NCBI GenBank assembly: GCA_959602045.1
Contig: CAUGRT010000022.1
Span: 1 to 44,837 of the forward strand
Source of the DNA: an uncultured Clostridia bacterium
GTDB lineage: Bacteria; Bacillota; Clostridia; UBA1381
DNA length: 44,837 nucleotides
Reading direction: 5' to 3'
This document shows positions 1-6,616 of the stretch, piece by piece. The notes below the pieces were generated by a model. It was not told the DNA's origin. It saw only the letters and a program-made list of their open reading frames with translations, and made no database searches. The position numbers and the translations under genes are program-made. Position 1 is the first letter of the stretch. Each line of letters starts with the position of its first letter.

Positions 1-59
1 ACAAGAGGTTTCATGGCTTTGTGTGGGGCGGCTCATATCTGCCTACGGGGTGGGGGAGT

Positions 60-272
60 TTACAAGTCAGCTTCTTTCATGGTACGGCAAATGATCGCCG
101 CCATGACGTGAATGTCTATGTAACCGCCCTTGTCCAACGGGAATTGTAATGCAGCTTGCCGCGGAGAATATCCGAGCTTTTCGCAAATGTCATTCCGTCT
201 GACACGGTCTTTCCCGAATAAATTTCGGTAGTCCGCTAAAACTTCTCTGAAATATGGGTGTTCTCTTGCCAT
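60..272 (-). CDS. small hypothetical protein of the integrated element
   Basis: 70 aa, not recognised as a named family. The start ATG (272) is preceded by a strong AAGGAGG-like site about 8 nt upstream, which supports real translation. The protein is mixed basic and aliphatic, with a short region around residues 24-45 (RRNDICEKLGYSPRQA) that resembles a helix-turn-helix and could bind DNA; this is inference only. No signal peptide or membrane segment is visible. It lies at the window edge on the strand opposite the repressor operon, as small cargo or accessory genes of integrative elements often do. The 59 bases to its left hold nothing I can identify. Confidence 0.6.
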   Translation of the reverse strand: MAREHPYFREVLADYRNLFGKDRVRRNDICEKLGYSPRQAALQFPLDKGGYIDIHVMAAIICRTMKEADL

Positions 273-356
273 TTGGGGTTACCTCCTTTTATGTGGTTTC
301 ATTCTTGCCTTTTCTGTAAGTGTGTGCTATAATCACCATAGAAAGGGGGTGATTAT

Positions 357-635
357 ATGGCAACCAGAATGAATGTAAAGTGCAAAAATTGTAATAATGA
401 TTTTTACATTTTTGCGGATTTTTTTAAATCAAACTCAGACATCTCATGCCCCTATTGCGATGCAGTTCTTCCGAAGAAATATATGTCATATGTGGAAAAT
501 GCATTTAATTCATTGCGAGAATTAAATTACCAAATTCGCAGTAGACATGAAGATGGTATTTGTGATTTATTTGAGTTTAGTGTTGAAGATGTTTTTGTGC
601 CTATTGAAAAATTCAAATATTTTGAATCTGAATAA
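357..635 (+). CDS. zinc-ribbon-like hypothetical protein
   Basis: 92 aa. Two CxxC knuckles at residues 9-12 (CKNC) and 31-34 (CPYC) form a compact treble-clef or zinc-ribbon module in the first 40 residues, followed by a mostly helical, acidic C-terminal half with no recognised domain. The start has a good GGGGGTG ribosome binding site. The last 23 bases overlap the end of the convergent gene at 613-798, so the two transcripts are antisense at their 3' ends. This is probably element cargo; the function is unknown. GC is lower than in the host genes further right. Confidence 0.6.
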   Translation: MATRMNVKCKNCNNDFYIFADFFKSNSDISCPYCDAVLPKKYMSYVENAFNSLRELNYQIRSRHEDGICDLFEFSVEDVFVPIEKFKYFESE

Positions 636-798
636 GCCTTACAATGTGGCGCAATAAATCTTCTAATATGGTTGGTGTTTTATCTAAATTATTTTTACGA
701 ATAATTTCTGATATATCATCAACCATATTATTGTATGTGTCTTTGCCTACCTCCGACATGAGGTGGCTTTTTTCTTTCAAGACATTCTCTATCTGCAT
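613..798 (-). CDS. small hypothetical protein downstream of the minus-strand repressor
   Basis: 61 aa, helical and charged, no recognised family. An in-frame GTG at 807 is directly abutted by the GGAGG sequence, leaving no spacer. The ATG at 798 has GGAGGAGGTG at normal distance, so I place the start at 798. It follows the minus-strand XRE gene by 15 nt and is probably co-transcribed with it. That position (small helical protein after a repressor) is common for phage or ICE accessory proteins, but nothing in the sequence reveals the role. Confidence 0.5.
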   Translation of the reverse strand: MQIENVLKEKSHLMSEVGKDTYNNMVDDISEIIRKNNLDKTPTILEDLLRHIVRLIQIQNI

Positions 799-813
799 GT
801 TTCTCACCTCCTC

Positions 814-1023
814 CTATGCGGTTTTCTTTTCTTGCTCAATAATCCATTCAACCGAAACACCAAAGACATTGGCGAGGTTATTGGCTAAAGCCAAACTAAG
901 TTCTTTTTGACGTTCGCCATTTTCAATTAAGCAATAATAACTTTCCGAAATGTCAAGTTTTTTTGAAACTTCTAATTGTGTCAAATTATTTATTTCTCTC
1001 ATTTCTTTCAAATATTTACGCAT
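814..1023 (-). CDS. XRE-family (Cro/CI-like) DNA-binding protein
   Basis: 69 aa when started at the ATG at 1023 (MRKYLKEM), which has GAAGGTG about 6 nt upstream. The frame is open to 1098, but that extension runs through the operator cluster and has no ribosome binding site. Almost the whole protein is one HTH_3 domain: helix-turn-helix around residues 16-40 (TQLEVSKKLDISESYY), followed by the NGERQ stretch typical of the family. It is transcribed divergently from the second XRE gene at 1192, with four 17-bp operator-like sites between them. This layout matches the CI/Cro or ImmR/Xis switch of temperate elements. It probably represses or antagonises the rightward operon. Confidence 0.8.
   Translation of the reverse strand: MRKYLKEMREINNLTQLEVSKKLDISESYYCLIENGERQKELSLALANNLANVFGVSVEWIIEQEKKTA
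941..957. promoter_or_regulatory. operator-like site inside the repressor coding sequence
   Basis: CTTTCCGAAATGTCAAG matches the 17-bp sites of the neighbouring intergenic cluster at most positions and is nearly identical to the site at 1040-1056. It lies within the codons for LDISE in the XRE gene at 814-1023. It could be an extra binding site giving roadblock autoregulation, or a chance result of local duplication. Confidence 0.4.
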
Positions 1024-1039
1024 TTTTTCACCTTCTATT

Positions 1040-1154
1040 CTTTGCGAAATGTCAAGTTTAATATAATAATAACATATTCTTTGCAGTTTGTCAAGCAATT
1101 TTTGAAAAAAACTTTACAATTTGTCAAGAGGTATTGACTTTACAATTTGTAAAG
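1040..1154. promoter_or_regulatory. cluster of four 17-bp repressor operators
   Basis: Sites at 1040-1056, 1079-1095, 1112-1128 and 1138-1154 share the pattern CTTTRCRAWWTGTMAAG. The last, CTTTACAATTTGTAAAG, is a perfect palindrome around its central base; the others are increasingly degenerate away from the rightward promoter. Start-to-start spacings are 39, 33 and 26 bp. The cluster fills the region between two divergent XRE genes, the classic position for operators read by one or both proteins. Confidence 0.75.
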
Positions 1155-1162
1155 TGTATTAT
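1134..1162 (+). promoter_or_regulatory. promoter of the immR/immA-like operon
   Basis: TTGACT (1134-1139), a 17-bp spacer and TATTAT (1157-1162). The perfect palindromic operator 1138-1154 overlaps the end of the -35 and the spacer, so bound repressor would exclude RNA polymerase. This fits negative autoregulation of the XRE gene at 1192. Confidence 0.8.
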
Positions 1163-1191
1163 ATAACTGTAACGTGCAGGGAGGTAATATT

Positions 1192-1527
1192 ATGCAACGA
1201 TTAAAGAATCTGCGAAAAGAGCAGGGGTTGACGATGAAACAGCTCGGTAAATTGGTTGGAGTTTCCGAAAGTACCGTTTCATTATATGAGAATGAAAAAC
1301 GACAGCCGGATTATACTACACTACAGAAATTTGCGGATATTTTTAATGTAACGACAGATTATTTGCTTGGGCGTACAGATGAACCGACCAACACATCGAA
1401 TGATGAAGAATTGCAAGGGGTTGATTTCGCATTATACGGTGAAACAAAAGACCTCACCGAGGATGAAAAACAGGATATATTGTCATATATTCGCTTTAAG
1501 AAATCGCAAAGAGGTGAAAAGAATTGA
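1192..1527 (+). CDS. XRE-family repressor, ImmR-like
   Basis: 111 aa. The start is the ATG at 1192 (MQRLKNLRKE) with GGGAGG 8 nt upstream; the upstream in-frame GTG at 1174 is less likely. HTH_3 domain at residues 1-60 (TMKQLGKLVGVSESTVSLYE, then a linker and YLLGR). The acidic, helical C-terminal half (residues about 65-111, TEDEKQDILSYIRF) resembles the oligomerisation tails of SinR/ImmR-type repressors. It overlaps by 3 nt the start of an ImmA/IrrE-type metalloprotease. In ICEBs1 and related elements such a pair forms a switch in which the protease inactivates the repressor. I infer that this protein holds the element quiescent by binding the 17-bp operators. Confidence 0.85.
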   Translation: MQRLKNLRKEQGLTMKQLGKLVGVSESTVSLYENEKRQPDYTTLQKFADIFNVTTDYLLGRTDEPTNTSNDEELQGVDFALYGETKDLTEDEKQDILSYIRFKKSQRGEKN

Positions 1528-1916
1528 TCTCTTTATGCAATATAGCAGAGAAAAACAACATCAGCATTGACTATTTCCCGATGAAACGGTTAGAAGCGTT
1601 TTCAATGCCAAATGTGATTGTAATCAATCCTAATTTGGTAAGAACTGTACGACAAAATCGGGAATGTATGGCGCATGAATTGGGACATCATCTTAAAAAT
1701 GCTTTCTATAGGATTGATTCGACACTTGAAACGCGAGCAAGGCAAGAAGAACGCGCAACGCGTTGGGCGGTGCAGGAATTAGTCCCAAAAGCTGAATTGC
1801 AGGTGGCAATCAAAAAAGGTTATACCGAAATATGGCAGCTTGCCGAGTATTTCGATGTATCGTATGAATTTATGACGGATGCCATCCGTGTACATAAATT
1901 AAAGAAAAATATTTAA
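1524..1916 (+). CDS. ImmA/IrrE-family metallo-endopeptidase
   Basis: 130 aa. It contains the zinc-protease signature HELGH at residues 51-55, with downstream acidic residues (E69, E75, E76) available as a third ligand. Family members cleave a cognate XRE repressor after DNA damage or cell-cell signalling. The start is a TTG at 1524, 7 nt after AGAGGTG, overlapping the TGA of the repressor gene, so the pair is translationally coupled. Length and the YFDVSYEFM segment near the C-terminus are normal for ImmA (PF06114). The probable substrate is the XRE protein at 1192-1527. Confidence 0.88.
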   Translation: MISLCNIAEKNNISIDYFPMKRLEAFSMPNVIVINPNLVRTVRQNRECMAHELGHHLKNAFYRIDSTLETRARQEERATRWAVQELVPKAELQVAIKKGYTEIWQLAEYFDVSYEFMTDAIRVHKLKKNI

Positions 1917-1936
1917 AACAGAAAGGATAAGGTACA

Positions 1937-3001
1937 ATGTTTGAAGAAAAAATTAAGTCTTTTATTGGCAGAATAGACACACTAAAAGACAGTATCATGA
2001 CAGAAGAAGCTACAAAAACATCATTGATTATGCCATTTTTTTCACTTTTAGGCTACGATGTATTTAATCCGACAGAGTTTGTTCCCGAATTTACTGCCGA
2101 TGTGGGTATCAAGAAAGGCGAAAAGGTAGATTATGCGATTATTTTAAATGGCGAGCCAACCATTTTGATTGAAGCAAAGAGCATTAATGAAAAATTAGAA
2201 AAGCACGATTCACAGCTTTTCAGATATTTCGGTACAACAAAAGCAAAATTCGCGATTCTTACAAACGGTATTATTTATAATTTTTATACAGACCTTGAAG
2301 AACCGAACAAAATGGATGTTACTCCATTCCTAAGCGTAAATTTGCTCGCTTTGCGTGATAATGATATTACGGAATTGAAAAAGTTCGAAAAGAATACATT
2401 TGATATTGCAAATATAGTAAACACAGCTTCTGATTTAAAATATTGCGGCTTAATAAAGCAGTTTTTAAAAGGACAATTTGCAGACCCATCGGACGATTTT
2501 ACCAGATTAATATTATCCTCTGATATATATGAGGGTAGATTGACACAAAACGTTATTGATAGATTTAAGCCGATTGTAAAAAAATCGGTAGTGCAGTATG
2601 TAAATGATTTGGTAAATGATAAAATAAAAAATGCACTGAACATTAATGATAGCCATATTCCGGAGGAAGATTCATCTGATAGCCAGATAGAGGATGTGGT
2701 AGATAATAATAACGGCATTGTAACAACAGAGGAAGAAATCCAAAGTTATTATATAGTAAAATCAATATTAGGGGACACCGTTGATTTGAACAGGGTTACA
2801 TATAAAGATACAATCAGTTATTTCTCCATTCTTATAGACGGTAAGGTTACCCGTTGGATTTGCAGAGTTTTCTTAAAGGAAAGCATAAAATATATTATCA
2901 TCCCGAACGGGGAAAATAATGAAAAACACGTTCTAAACACTATAGAAGATATTTATAAACTTTCCGATTTGATAAAATCGCGAACCTTGGAATTGTTATA
3001 G
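1937..3001 (+). CDS. stand-alone type I restriction HsdR_N-like nuclease protein
   Basis: 354 aa. The N-terminal half resembles the HSDR_N_2 fold (PF13588), a PD-(D/E)xK nuclease: helix, the PFFSLLGYD stretch at 33-41, catalytic-type D65 (KVDYA), E79 and K81 (LIEAKS), and Q93 (DSQLFRYF) as the motif seen after the core. The C-terminal part (residues about 190-354) is helical then beta-rich and not recognised. There is no helicase or methyltransferase partner in view, so it is not a conventional type I system. It starts 20 nt after the metalloprotease gene with AAAGGA upstream and probably shares its transcript. A role in element defence or DNA processing is inference. Catalytic residues appear intact. 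Confidence 0.75.
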   Translation: MFEEKIKSFIGRIDTLKDSIMTEEATKTSLIMPFFSLLGYDVFNPTEFVPEFTADVGIKKGEKVDYAIILNGEPTILIEAKSINEKLEKHDSQLFRYFGTTKAKFAILTNGIIYNFYTDLEEPNKMDVTPFLSVNLLALRDNDITELKKFEKNTFDIANIVNTASDLKYCGLIKQFLKGQFADPSDDFTRLILSSDIYEGRLTQNVIDRFKPIVKKSVVQYVNDLVNDKIKNALNINDSHIPEEDSSDSQIEDVVDNNNGIVTTEEEIQSYYIVKSILGDTVDLNRVTYKDTISYFSILIDGKVTRWICRVFLKESIKYIIIPNGENNEKHVLNTIEDIYKLSDLIKSRTLELL

Positions 3002-3054
3002 AAACTACCTTAAAAATCAAAAAAAGTAAGTCAGCGAGAGGAGAAAGATAAAAC

Positions 3055-3291
3055 ATGACATGTCCGAAATGCGGAAGTGAAAATGTAAATGTGACCATTG
3101 AACAGGTATCTGGAAAGACTAAGACCAGAGGTATGGGATGCTTGTGGGGATTGGGAAGATTAACATTAATCGTTTTTACCTTTGGTTTATGGTTGTTGAT
3201 AGGCAAACGCGAAAATACATCAAAAGTCAAATTTAAGAGTAAAACTGTGGCAATATGTCAAAACTGCGGTCATAAATGGAATGTGAGATAG
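3055..3291 (+). CDS. zinc-ribbon protein with one membrane segment
   Basis: 78 aa. CPKC at residues 3-6 and CQNC at residues 66-69 bracket a hydrophobic stretch (about 28-47, CLWGLGRLTLIVFTFGLWLL) that can form one transmembrane helix. The two knuckles would be brought together by a hairpin-like topology or lie on the same side of a membrane-associated loop. The ribosome binding site GAGAGGAG precedes the ATG. Many small zinc-ribbon membrane proteins of this design are unannotated; function unknown. It sits between the nuclease and a lipoprotein in the element. Confidence 0.65.
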   Translation: MTCPKCGSENVNVTIEQVSGKTKTRGMGCLWGLGRLTLIVFTFGLWLLIGKRENTSKVKFKSKTVAICQNCGHKWNVR

Positions 3292-3307
3292 GGAGAGGAA
3301 GTACAAC

Positions 3308-3706
3308 ATGAAGAAGATTTTTATAACAACATTAGCGATGGCTATCGCAATCTCGTGCATTGGCTGCGGAAATAATGCAGAGATGGAAGCGCTGAAAAAG
3401 GAAAATGAAGAACTAAAAGCACAAATGCAAGCTACGGCAGCTCCTACAGAGGAACCGATGCCGGCAGCTACGGATGTTCCGGCAGATTACGGAAAGGTTA
3501 CACTTGAAAAATTCAATGCTATTGAAATGGGTATGACATATGAGGATGTCGTGGCATTAATAGGAGCAGAACCGTTTTCTACTTCTCAGAACGATTTAGT
3601 AGGAACTATGTGTAATTGGTGGGGCGTAGGTAGTACCGGAGCAAATGCAATGATTACATTCCAAGATAATAAGGTAACGCAAAAGTCCCAATCAGGGTTA
3701 CAATAA
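3308..3706 (+). CDS. lipoprotein with BamE/SmpA-like DUF3862 domain
   Basis: 132 aa. Signal peptide with a lipobox ending at Cys20 (SCIGC), so it should be lipidated and held on the outer face of the membrane. A short coiled coil (residues about 26-42, EALKKENEELKAQ) and a Pro/Thr/Ala linker lead to a C-terminal domain starting KFNAIEMGMTYEDV. This phrase and the following GAEP are typical of the DUF3862/BLIP-like small lipoprotein fold related to SmpA/BamE. The ligand is unknown. RBS GGGAGAGG lies 9 nt upstream. It is probably surface-exposed cargo of the element. Confidence 0.75.
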   Translation: MKKIFITTLAMAIAISCIGCGNNAEMEALKKENEELKAQMQATAAPTEEPMPAATDVPADYGKVTLEKFNAIEMGMTYEDVVALIGAEPFSTSQNDLVGTMCNWWGVGSTGANAMITFQDNKVTQKSQSGLQ

Positions 3707-3711
3707 ATCAA

Positions 3712-3743
3712 AAAATCCCCACCGTGCTACCAACACGATGGGA
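3712..3743 (-). terminator. hairpin, terminator-like for leftward transcripts
   Basis: An imperfect stem (TCCCCACCGTG with CACGATGGGA, loop CTACCAA) has six A residues on its left side. Read on the minus strand this is a hairpin followed by T6. It would stop antisense transcription coming from the integrase side; on the plus strand the T-run is missing. Confidence 0.45.
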
Positions 3744-3753
3744 ATTAAATATT

Positions 3754-3807
3754 GAGTGTATATGATATAGTACACAGAACACCAACTATATTGTATCATA
3801 TGCACTC
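3754..3807. repeat. long inverted repeat upstream of the integrase
   Basis: Left arm 3754-3771 and right arm 3785-3807 pair as GAGTG-YATATGATA-TATAGT, with an extra CAA in the right arm and a 13-nt centre. It lies 39 bp before the integrase start. It may be a recombination-directionality or integrase arm site, or an operator controlling int. The sequence alone does not decide. Confidence 0.5.
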
Positions 3808-3845
3808 CAAAAAATCAAGTAAAATTTTAAAAGGAGTGTTATTTT

Positions 3846-4893
3846 ATGAAATTAACCAAGCGGAAAGACGGCAGATACTGCAAGTCTAAGACCATTAACG
3901 GGGAAAGAGTCTTTTTTTTATTCCTCCGAACAAAAGCTTAAAAATGCCGAAAAAGATATTGAGCGACAGATGATTGAATATAAGGGGAAGATCGAAAAAG
4001 GGAAACTCTTTAAGGAGGTTGCCGAGCTTTGGGAAAGGGAACATTATCCACACATACAAGCGCAAACAGAACACCGATATAAATCGCTGACTGCACGGCT
4101 AGTGGATTTCTTCGGTGACATGCGAATAAAAACAATCAAACCCGAATACATTGAAGTATTCCTTTCTGAATTGGTCGAAAAGCAGTTCAGTTCAAAAACT
4201 ATTAAGGATGAATTATCCGTATTGAAAATGATTTTTAAATTCGCCTTTAACAAGCGGTTTATTACAAGTAATGTTTCGCAATACATTCAAGCTCCAAAAG
4301 GAAAGCCGAAGCAGGAGCGAGAAGCATTGACGGATGATGAAATTAAGATTGTAGAAAACAGTCTTGATAAGGATTTTGGATTGCTTGCCTTTTTTCTGCT
4401 CTATACGGGGTTGCGAAAGGGTGAAGCACTTGCGCTGACTTATGGAGATATTGACCGCGATAATAATCTTATCCGGGTTACAAAGTCAGTGGAGTATATC
4501 GGCAACAAGGCACACGTCAAAGAGCCAAAGACGAAATCGGGGTATAGGAATGTGCCATTACTGGACAGACTAAAGGAATGCCTACCGAGCGGTTCAAGTG
4601 ATGATATTGTGTTTGATGATAATGGCAAGTATATGACCGCTTCTTTTTACGACAGGCACTGGCGGAGGTACAAAGAACAAACCGGGCTTAATGTGACAGC
4701 ACACCAATTACGGCATACTTTCACAACCTTGCTGTTTGAGTGGGGAATTGATGAAAAAGATAGTCAAGAGATTATCGGTCATGCTGACATATCTACCACG
4801 CGAAATATTTACACGCATGTCCGTAAATCAAGAATGCAATCAACGCTTAAAAGGATGAATGAGCAGTTGTCGGGATGTTGTCAACAGGCTTGA
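3846..4893 (+). pseudogene. tyrosine-type site-specific integrase, frameshifted near the N-terminus
   Basis: The ATG at 3846 (RBS AGGAGTG) opens MKLTKRKDGRYCKSK, a typical Arm-binding start, but the frame ends after about 30 codons. The rest continues one frame on, as a 307-aa ORF from 3970. Removing one T from the T8 run at 3912-3919 joins the two parts smoothly (VFFYSSEQK), so the break is a 1-nt insertion. The downstream part is complete: SAM-like core-binding domain, then catalytic R149, HQLRH (H245, R248), H271 and Tyr281 (numbered from the 3970 ATG). Translation from 3970 would lack the Arm-binding domain. It is the last gene of the element, next to the presumed right junction. A sequencing error, phase variation or transcriptional slippage could also explain the shift. 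Confidence 0.85.
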
Positions 4894-4929
4894 ACGCATA
4901 TATTTAAGAATATGAAAAAAGGGTTGGAG

Positions 4930-4954
4930 ACCCTCTCTTAGGAGAAGAGAGGGT
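4930..4954. repeat. perfect 10-bp inverted repeat after the integrase
   Basis: ACCCTCTCTT, loop AGGAG, AAGAGAGGGT. No T-run follows on the plus strand; on the minus strand T6 comes about 10 nt after the stem. It may be a weak terminator for leftward transcripts or lie at or near the right attachment junction of the element. Confidence 0.5.
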
Positions 4955-4970
4955 AGGGAGAGTTGTGACA

Positions 4971-5080
4971 GAGAGAAAGCAAAAAAAGAAAACAAACATA
5001 AAAACCAACAACAAACATCAAGATAAAAGAAAGTAAGAACCCCAACCACAAACAGACCAGTTAAAAAAACACAGCGAAAG
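4971..5080 (+). other. T-depleted leader between integrase and rluB
   Basis: Only six T residues occur in these 110 bases, and the strand is A-rich with scattered C and G. RNA from it would be almost unable to form hairpins. It leads directly into the ribosome binding site of rluB and may mark the host side of the element junction. No ORF or tRNA is visible here. Confidence 0.5.
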
Positions 5081-5090
5081 GATCATCATT

Positions 5091-5816
5091 ATGGGTGAAA
5101 TAGTAAGACTTCAAAAATATATTGCAATGAGCGGAGTGGCATCCAGACGCGGTGCGGAGGAATTGATTCGTGACGGGCGTGTATCCGTCAATGGAAAAAA
5201 GATTACAGAGCAGGGCGTTAAGGTAGAGGTCGGCGCGGATCATGTGGTGCTTGACGGCGAAGAATTAAAGGTAAAAAACAAAAACTATTATATTATGCTG
5301 AATAAGCCGGTCGGCGTTGTTACAACGGTCAATGACCAGTTTGACAGACCAACGGTGATTGATCTGGTAAAAACCGATTTAAAGGATGTCCGGCTGTTCC
5401 CGGTGGGACGCTTGGACTATGATACCGAAGGCTTGCTGCTTTTAACAAACGATGGGGATTTTACGTATCGGGTTACACATCCCAAATTTAATACGGACAA
5501 GACTTATATCGCGAAAATCAAGGGCGGTGTTTCGATTAAGGGGCTGAATCGGCTCAGAAGCGGCGTTAAGATTGATGATTACGTTACATCTCCGGCGGAG
5601 GTGACGGTCTTGGACGCAGTGGACGGATATGTTTTGGTGGAGATTACCATTCATGAGGGCAGAAATCGCCAGGTGCGGAAAATGTTCGAGGCGGTCGGTT
5701 CTAAGGTGACAGCATTGCAGCGTATCCGAATCGGAACTGTTGAATTGGGGAATTTACCGCTGGGCAGATGGCGGCATCTGACTTCGCATGAAGTGAATTA
5801 TTTAATGAATAAGTAA
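5091..5816 (+). CDS. rluB: 23S rRNA pseudouridine synthase, RluB family
   Basis: 241 aa, the usual size for Gram-positive RluB. An S4 RNA-binding domain (residues 5-60, LQKYIAMSGVASRRGAEE) is followed by the pseudouridine synthase domain with the catalytic motif GRLDYDTEGLLLLTNDGD (about residues 105-122; the Asp in GRLDYDTEG is the nucleophile). HEGRNRQVRKM is the conserved C-terminal RNA-contact motif. It isomerises a uridine in helix 89-90 of 23S rRNA near the peptidyl transferase centre (family knowledge). AAAGGA lies 8 nt before the ATG. In Clostridia rluB commonly follows scpAB or spore-maturation genes; here the element has separated it from whatever lay upstream. Confidence 0.93.
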   Translation: MGEIVRLQKYIAMSGVASRRGAEELIRDGRVSVNGKKITEQGVKVEVGADHVVLDGEELKVKNKNYYIMLNKPVGVVTTVNDQFDRPTVIDLVKTDLKDVRLFPVGRLDYDTEGLLLLTNDGDFTYRVTHPKFNTDKTYIAKIKGGVSIKGLNRLRSGVKIDDYVTSPAEVTVLDAVDGYVLVEITIHEGRNRQVRKMFEAVGSKVTALQRIRIGTVELGNLPLGRWRHLTSHEVNYLMNK

Positions 5817-5898
5817 ATTGAACGATGATAAACGGATTTTCTTGCGGAATGACGGTTTATCGTTGTTTGAAAAATAAAAAAGAGGAGATTTAAGAACA

Positions 5899-6543
5899 AT
5901 GGATGCAGTACAAAAATGGAGAAACGAACTCAGAATCAAAGAATTGATTGAGGTTTTAAAGAAACGGAATTTTGACGCGGTTATGGCGGCAGACAAGGAC
6001 GACGCGCGCAGAATCGTTATGGATATGATTCCGGATGGCTCGGTGATTGCGGTCGGCGGCAGCGTAACGCTGAATGAAACCGGGATTTTGGAGGAAATCA
6101 GAAGCGATCGTTATAAGTTTATTGACCGCTATAATGCAACTTCCTATGAGGATATGCTGGATAAGTATCGTCAAGGGTACTATGCGGACGTTTTTGTGTC
6201 CAGTACCAATGCAATTACAATGGGCGGACAGTTAGTAAATATTGATTGTACCGGAAACAGAACCAGCCAGATTGTATTTGGCCCGAAGAAGGTTATTATT
6301 GTTGCCGGTGTGAATAAGATTGTTGAGGATGTTGAAGAAGGCATGAAGCGCGCGAAAGAGATTGCGCCGATGAACGCCAGACGCTTGCCGCATAAGACAC
6401 CGTGCGCAACGGACGATAACTATAAATGTACAGAATGTGATATTCAGGCGAGAGTCTGTAATGTGACGAGCATCGTGGACGGATGCAACTATTTCCCGAA
6501 ACGGATTACGGTTGTTCTTGTGCCGGAGCCGCTGGGATATTAA
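5899..6543 (+). CDS. LUD-domain (LutC/YkgG-like) protein
   Basis: 214 aa. LUD domain (DUF162, PF02589), as in LutC of lactate utilisation: the glycine-rich VAVGGSVTLNETGI segment at about 50-63, then SSTNAITMGGQLVNIDC near the middle. A cysteine cluster at the C-terminus (PCATDD, CTECDIQARVC) is seen in stand-alone clostridial members and may bind a metal or iron-sulfur cluster. LutA and LutB are not adjacent, so lactate oxidation cannot be asserted. The start has GAGGAG 10 nt upstream. It is followed by a strong bidirectional terminator. Substrate unknown. Confidence 0.85.
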   Translation: MDAVQKWRNELRIKELIEVLKKRNFDAVMAADKDDARRIVMDMIPDGSVIAVGGSVTLNETGILEEIRSDRYKFIDRYNATSYEDMLDKYRQGYYADVFVSSTNAITMGGQLVNIDCTGNRTSQIVFGPKKVIIVAGVNKIVEDVEEGMKRAKEIAPMNARRLPHKTPCATDDNYKCTECDIQARVCNVTSIVDGCNYFPKRITVVLVPEPLGY

Positions 6544-6576
6544 TGGATACATAGCGATTGATTCGGTGATAGCCGA

Positions 6577-6616
6577 AAAAAATAGAGGATGATGTTCGCA
6601 TCACCCTCTATTTTTT
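6577..6616. terminator. bidirectional intrinsic terminator
   Basis: An 18-bp stem (one G-T mismatch) closed by a TTCG tetraloop at 6595-6598, with A-run on the left and T-run on the right. It serves both the LUD gene and the convergent amylase gene, whose stop codon overlaps the right arm. Confidence 0.92.

Noticed and set aside
3910..3925. Programmed -1 frameshift at a T-TTT-TTA heptamer in the integrase
   Set aside because: The heptamer is in the right register, but a -1 shift leads to an early stop; the integrase needs a +1 change, so only slippage, error or true mutation fits.
4894..5090. Right attachment site of the element
   Set aside because: The left end is outside the window, so no direct repeat can be compared, and no tRNA gene is present as a usual target.
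5820..5870. Hairpin between rluB and the LUD gene as a terminator
   Set aside because: The 13-bp pairing has two mismatches and no T-run; the two genes may well be co-transcribed.
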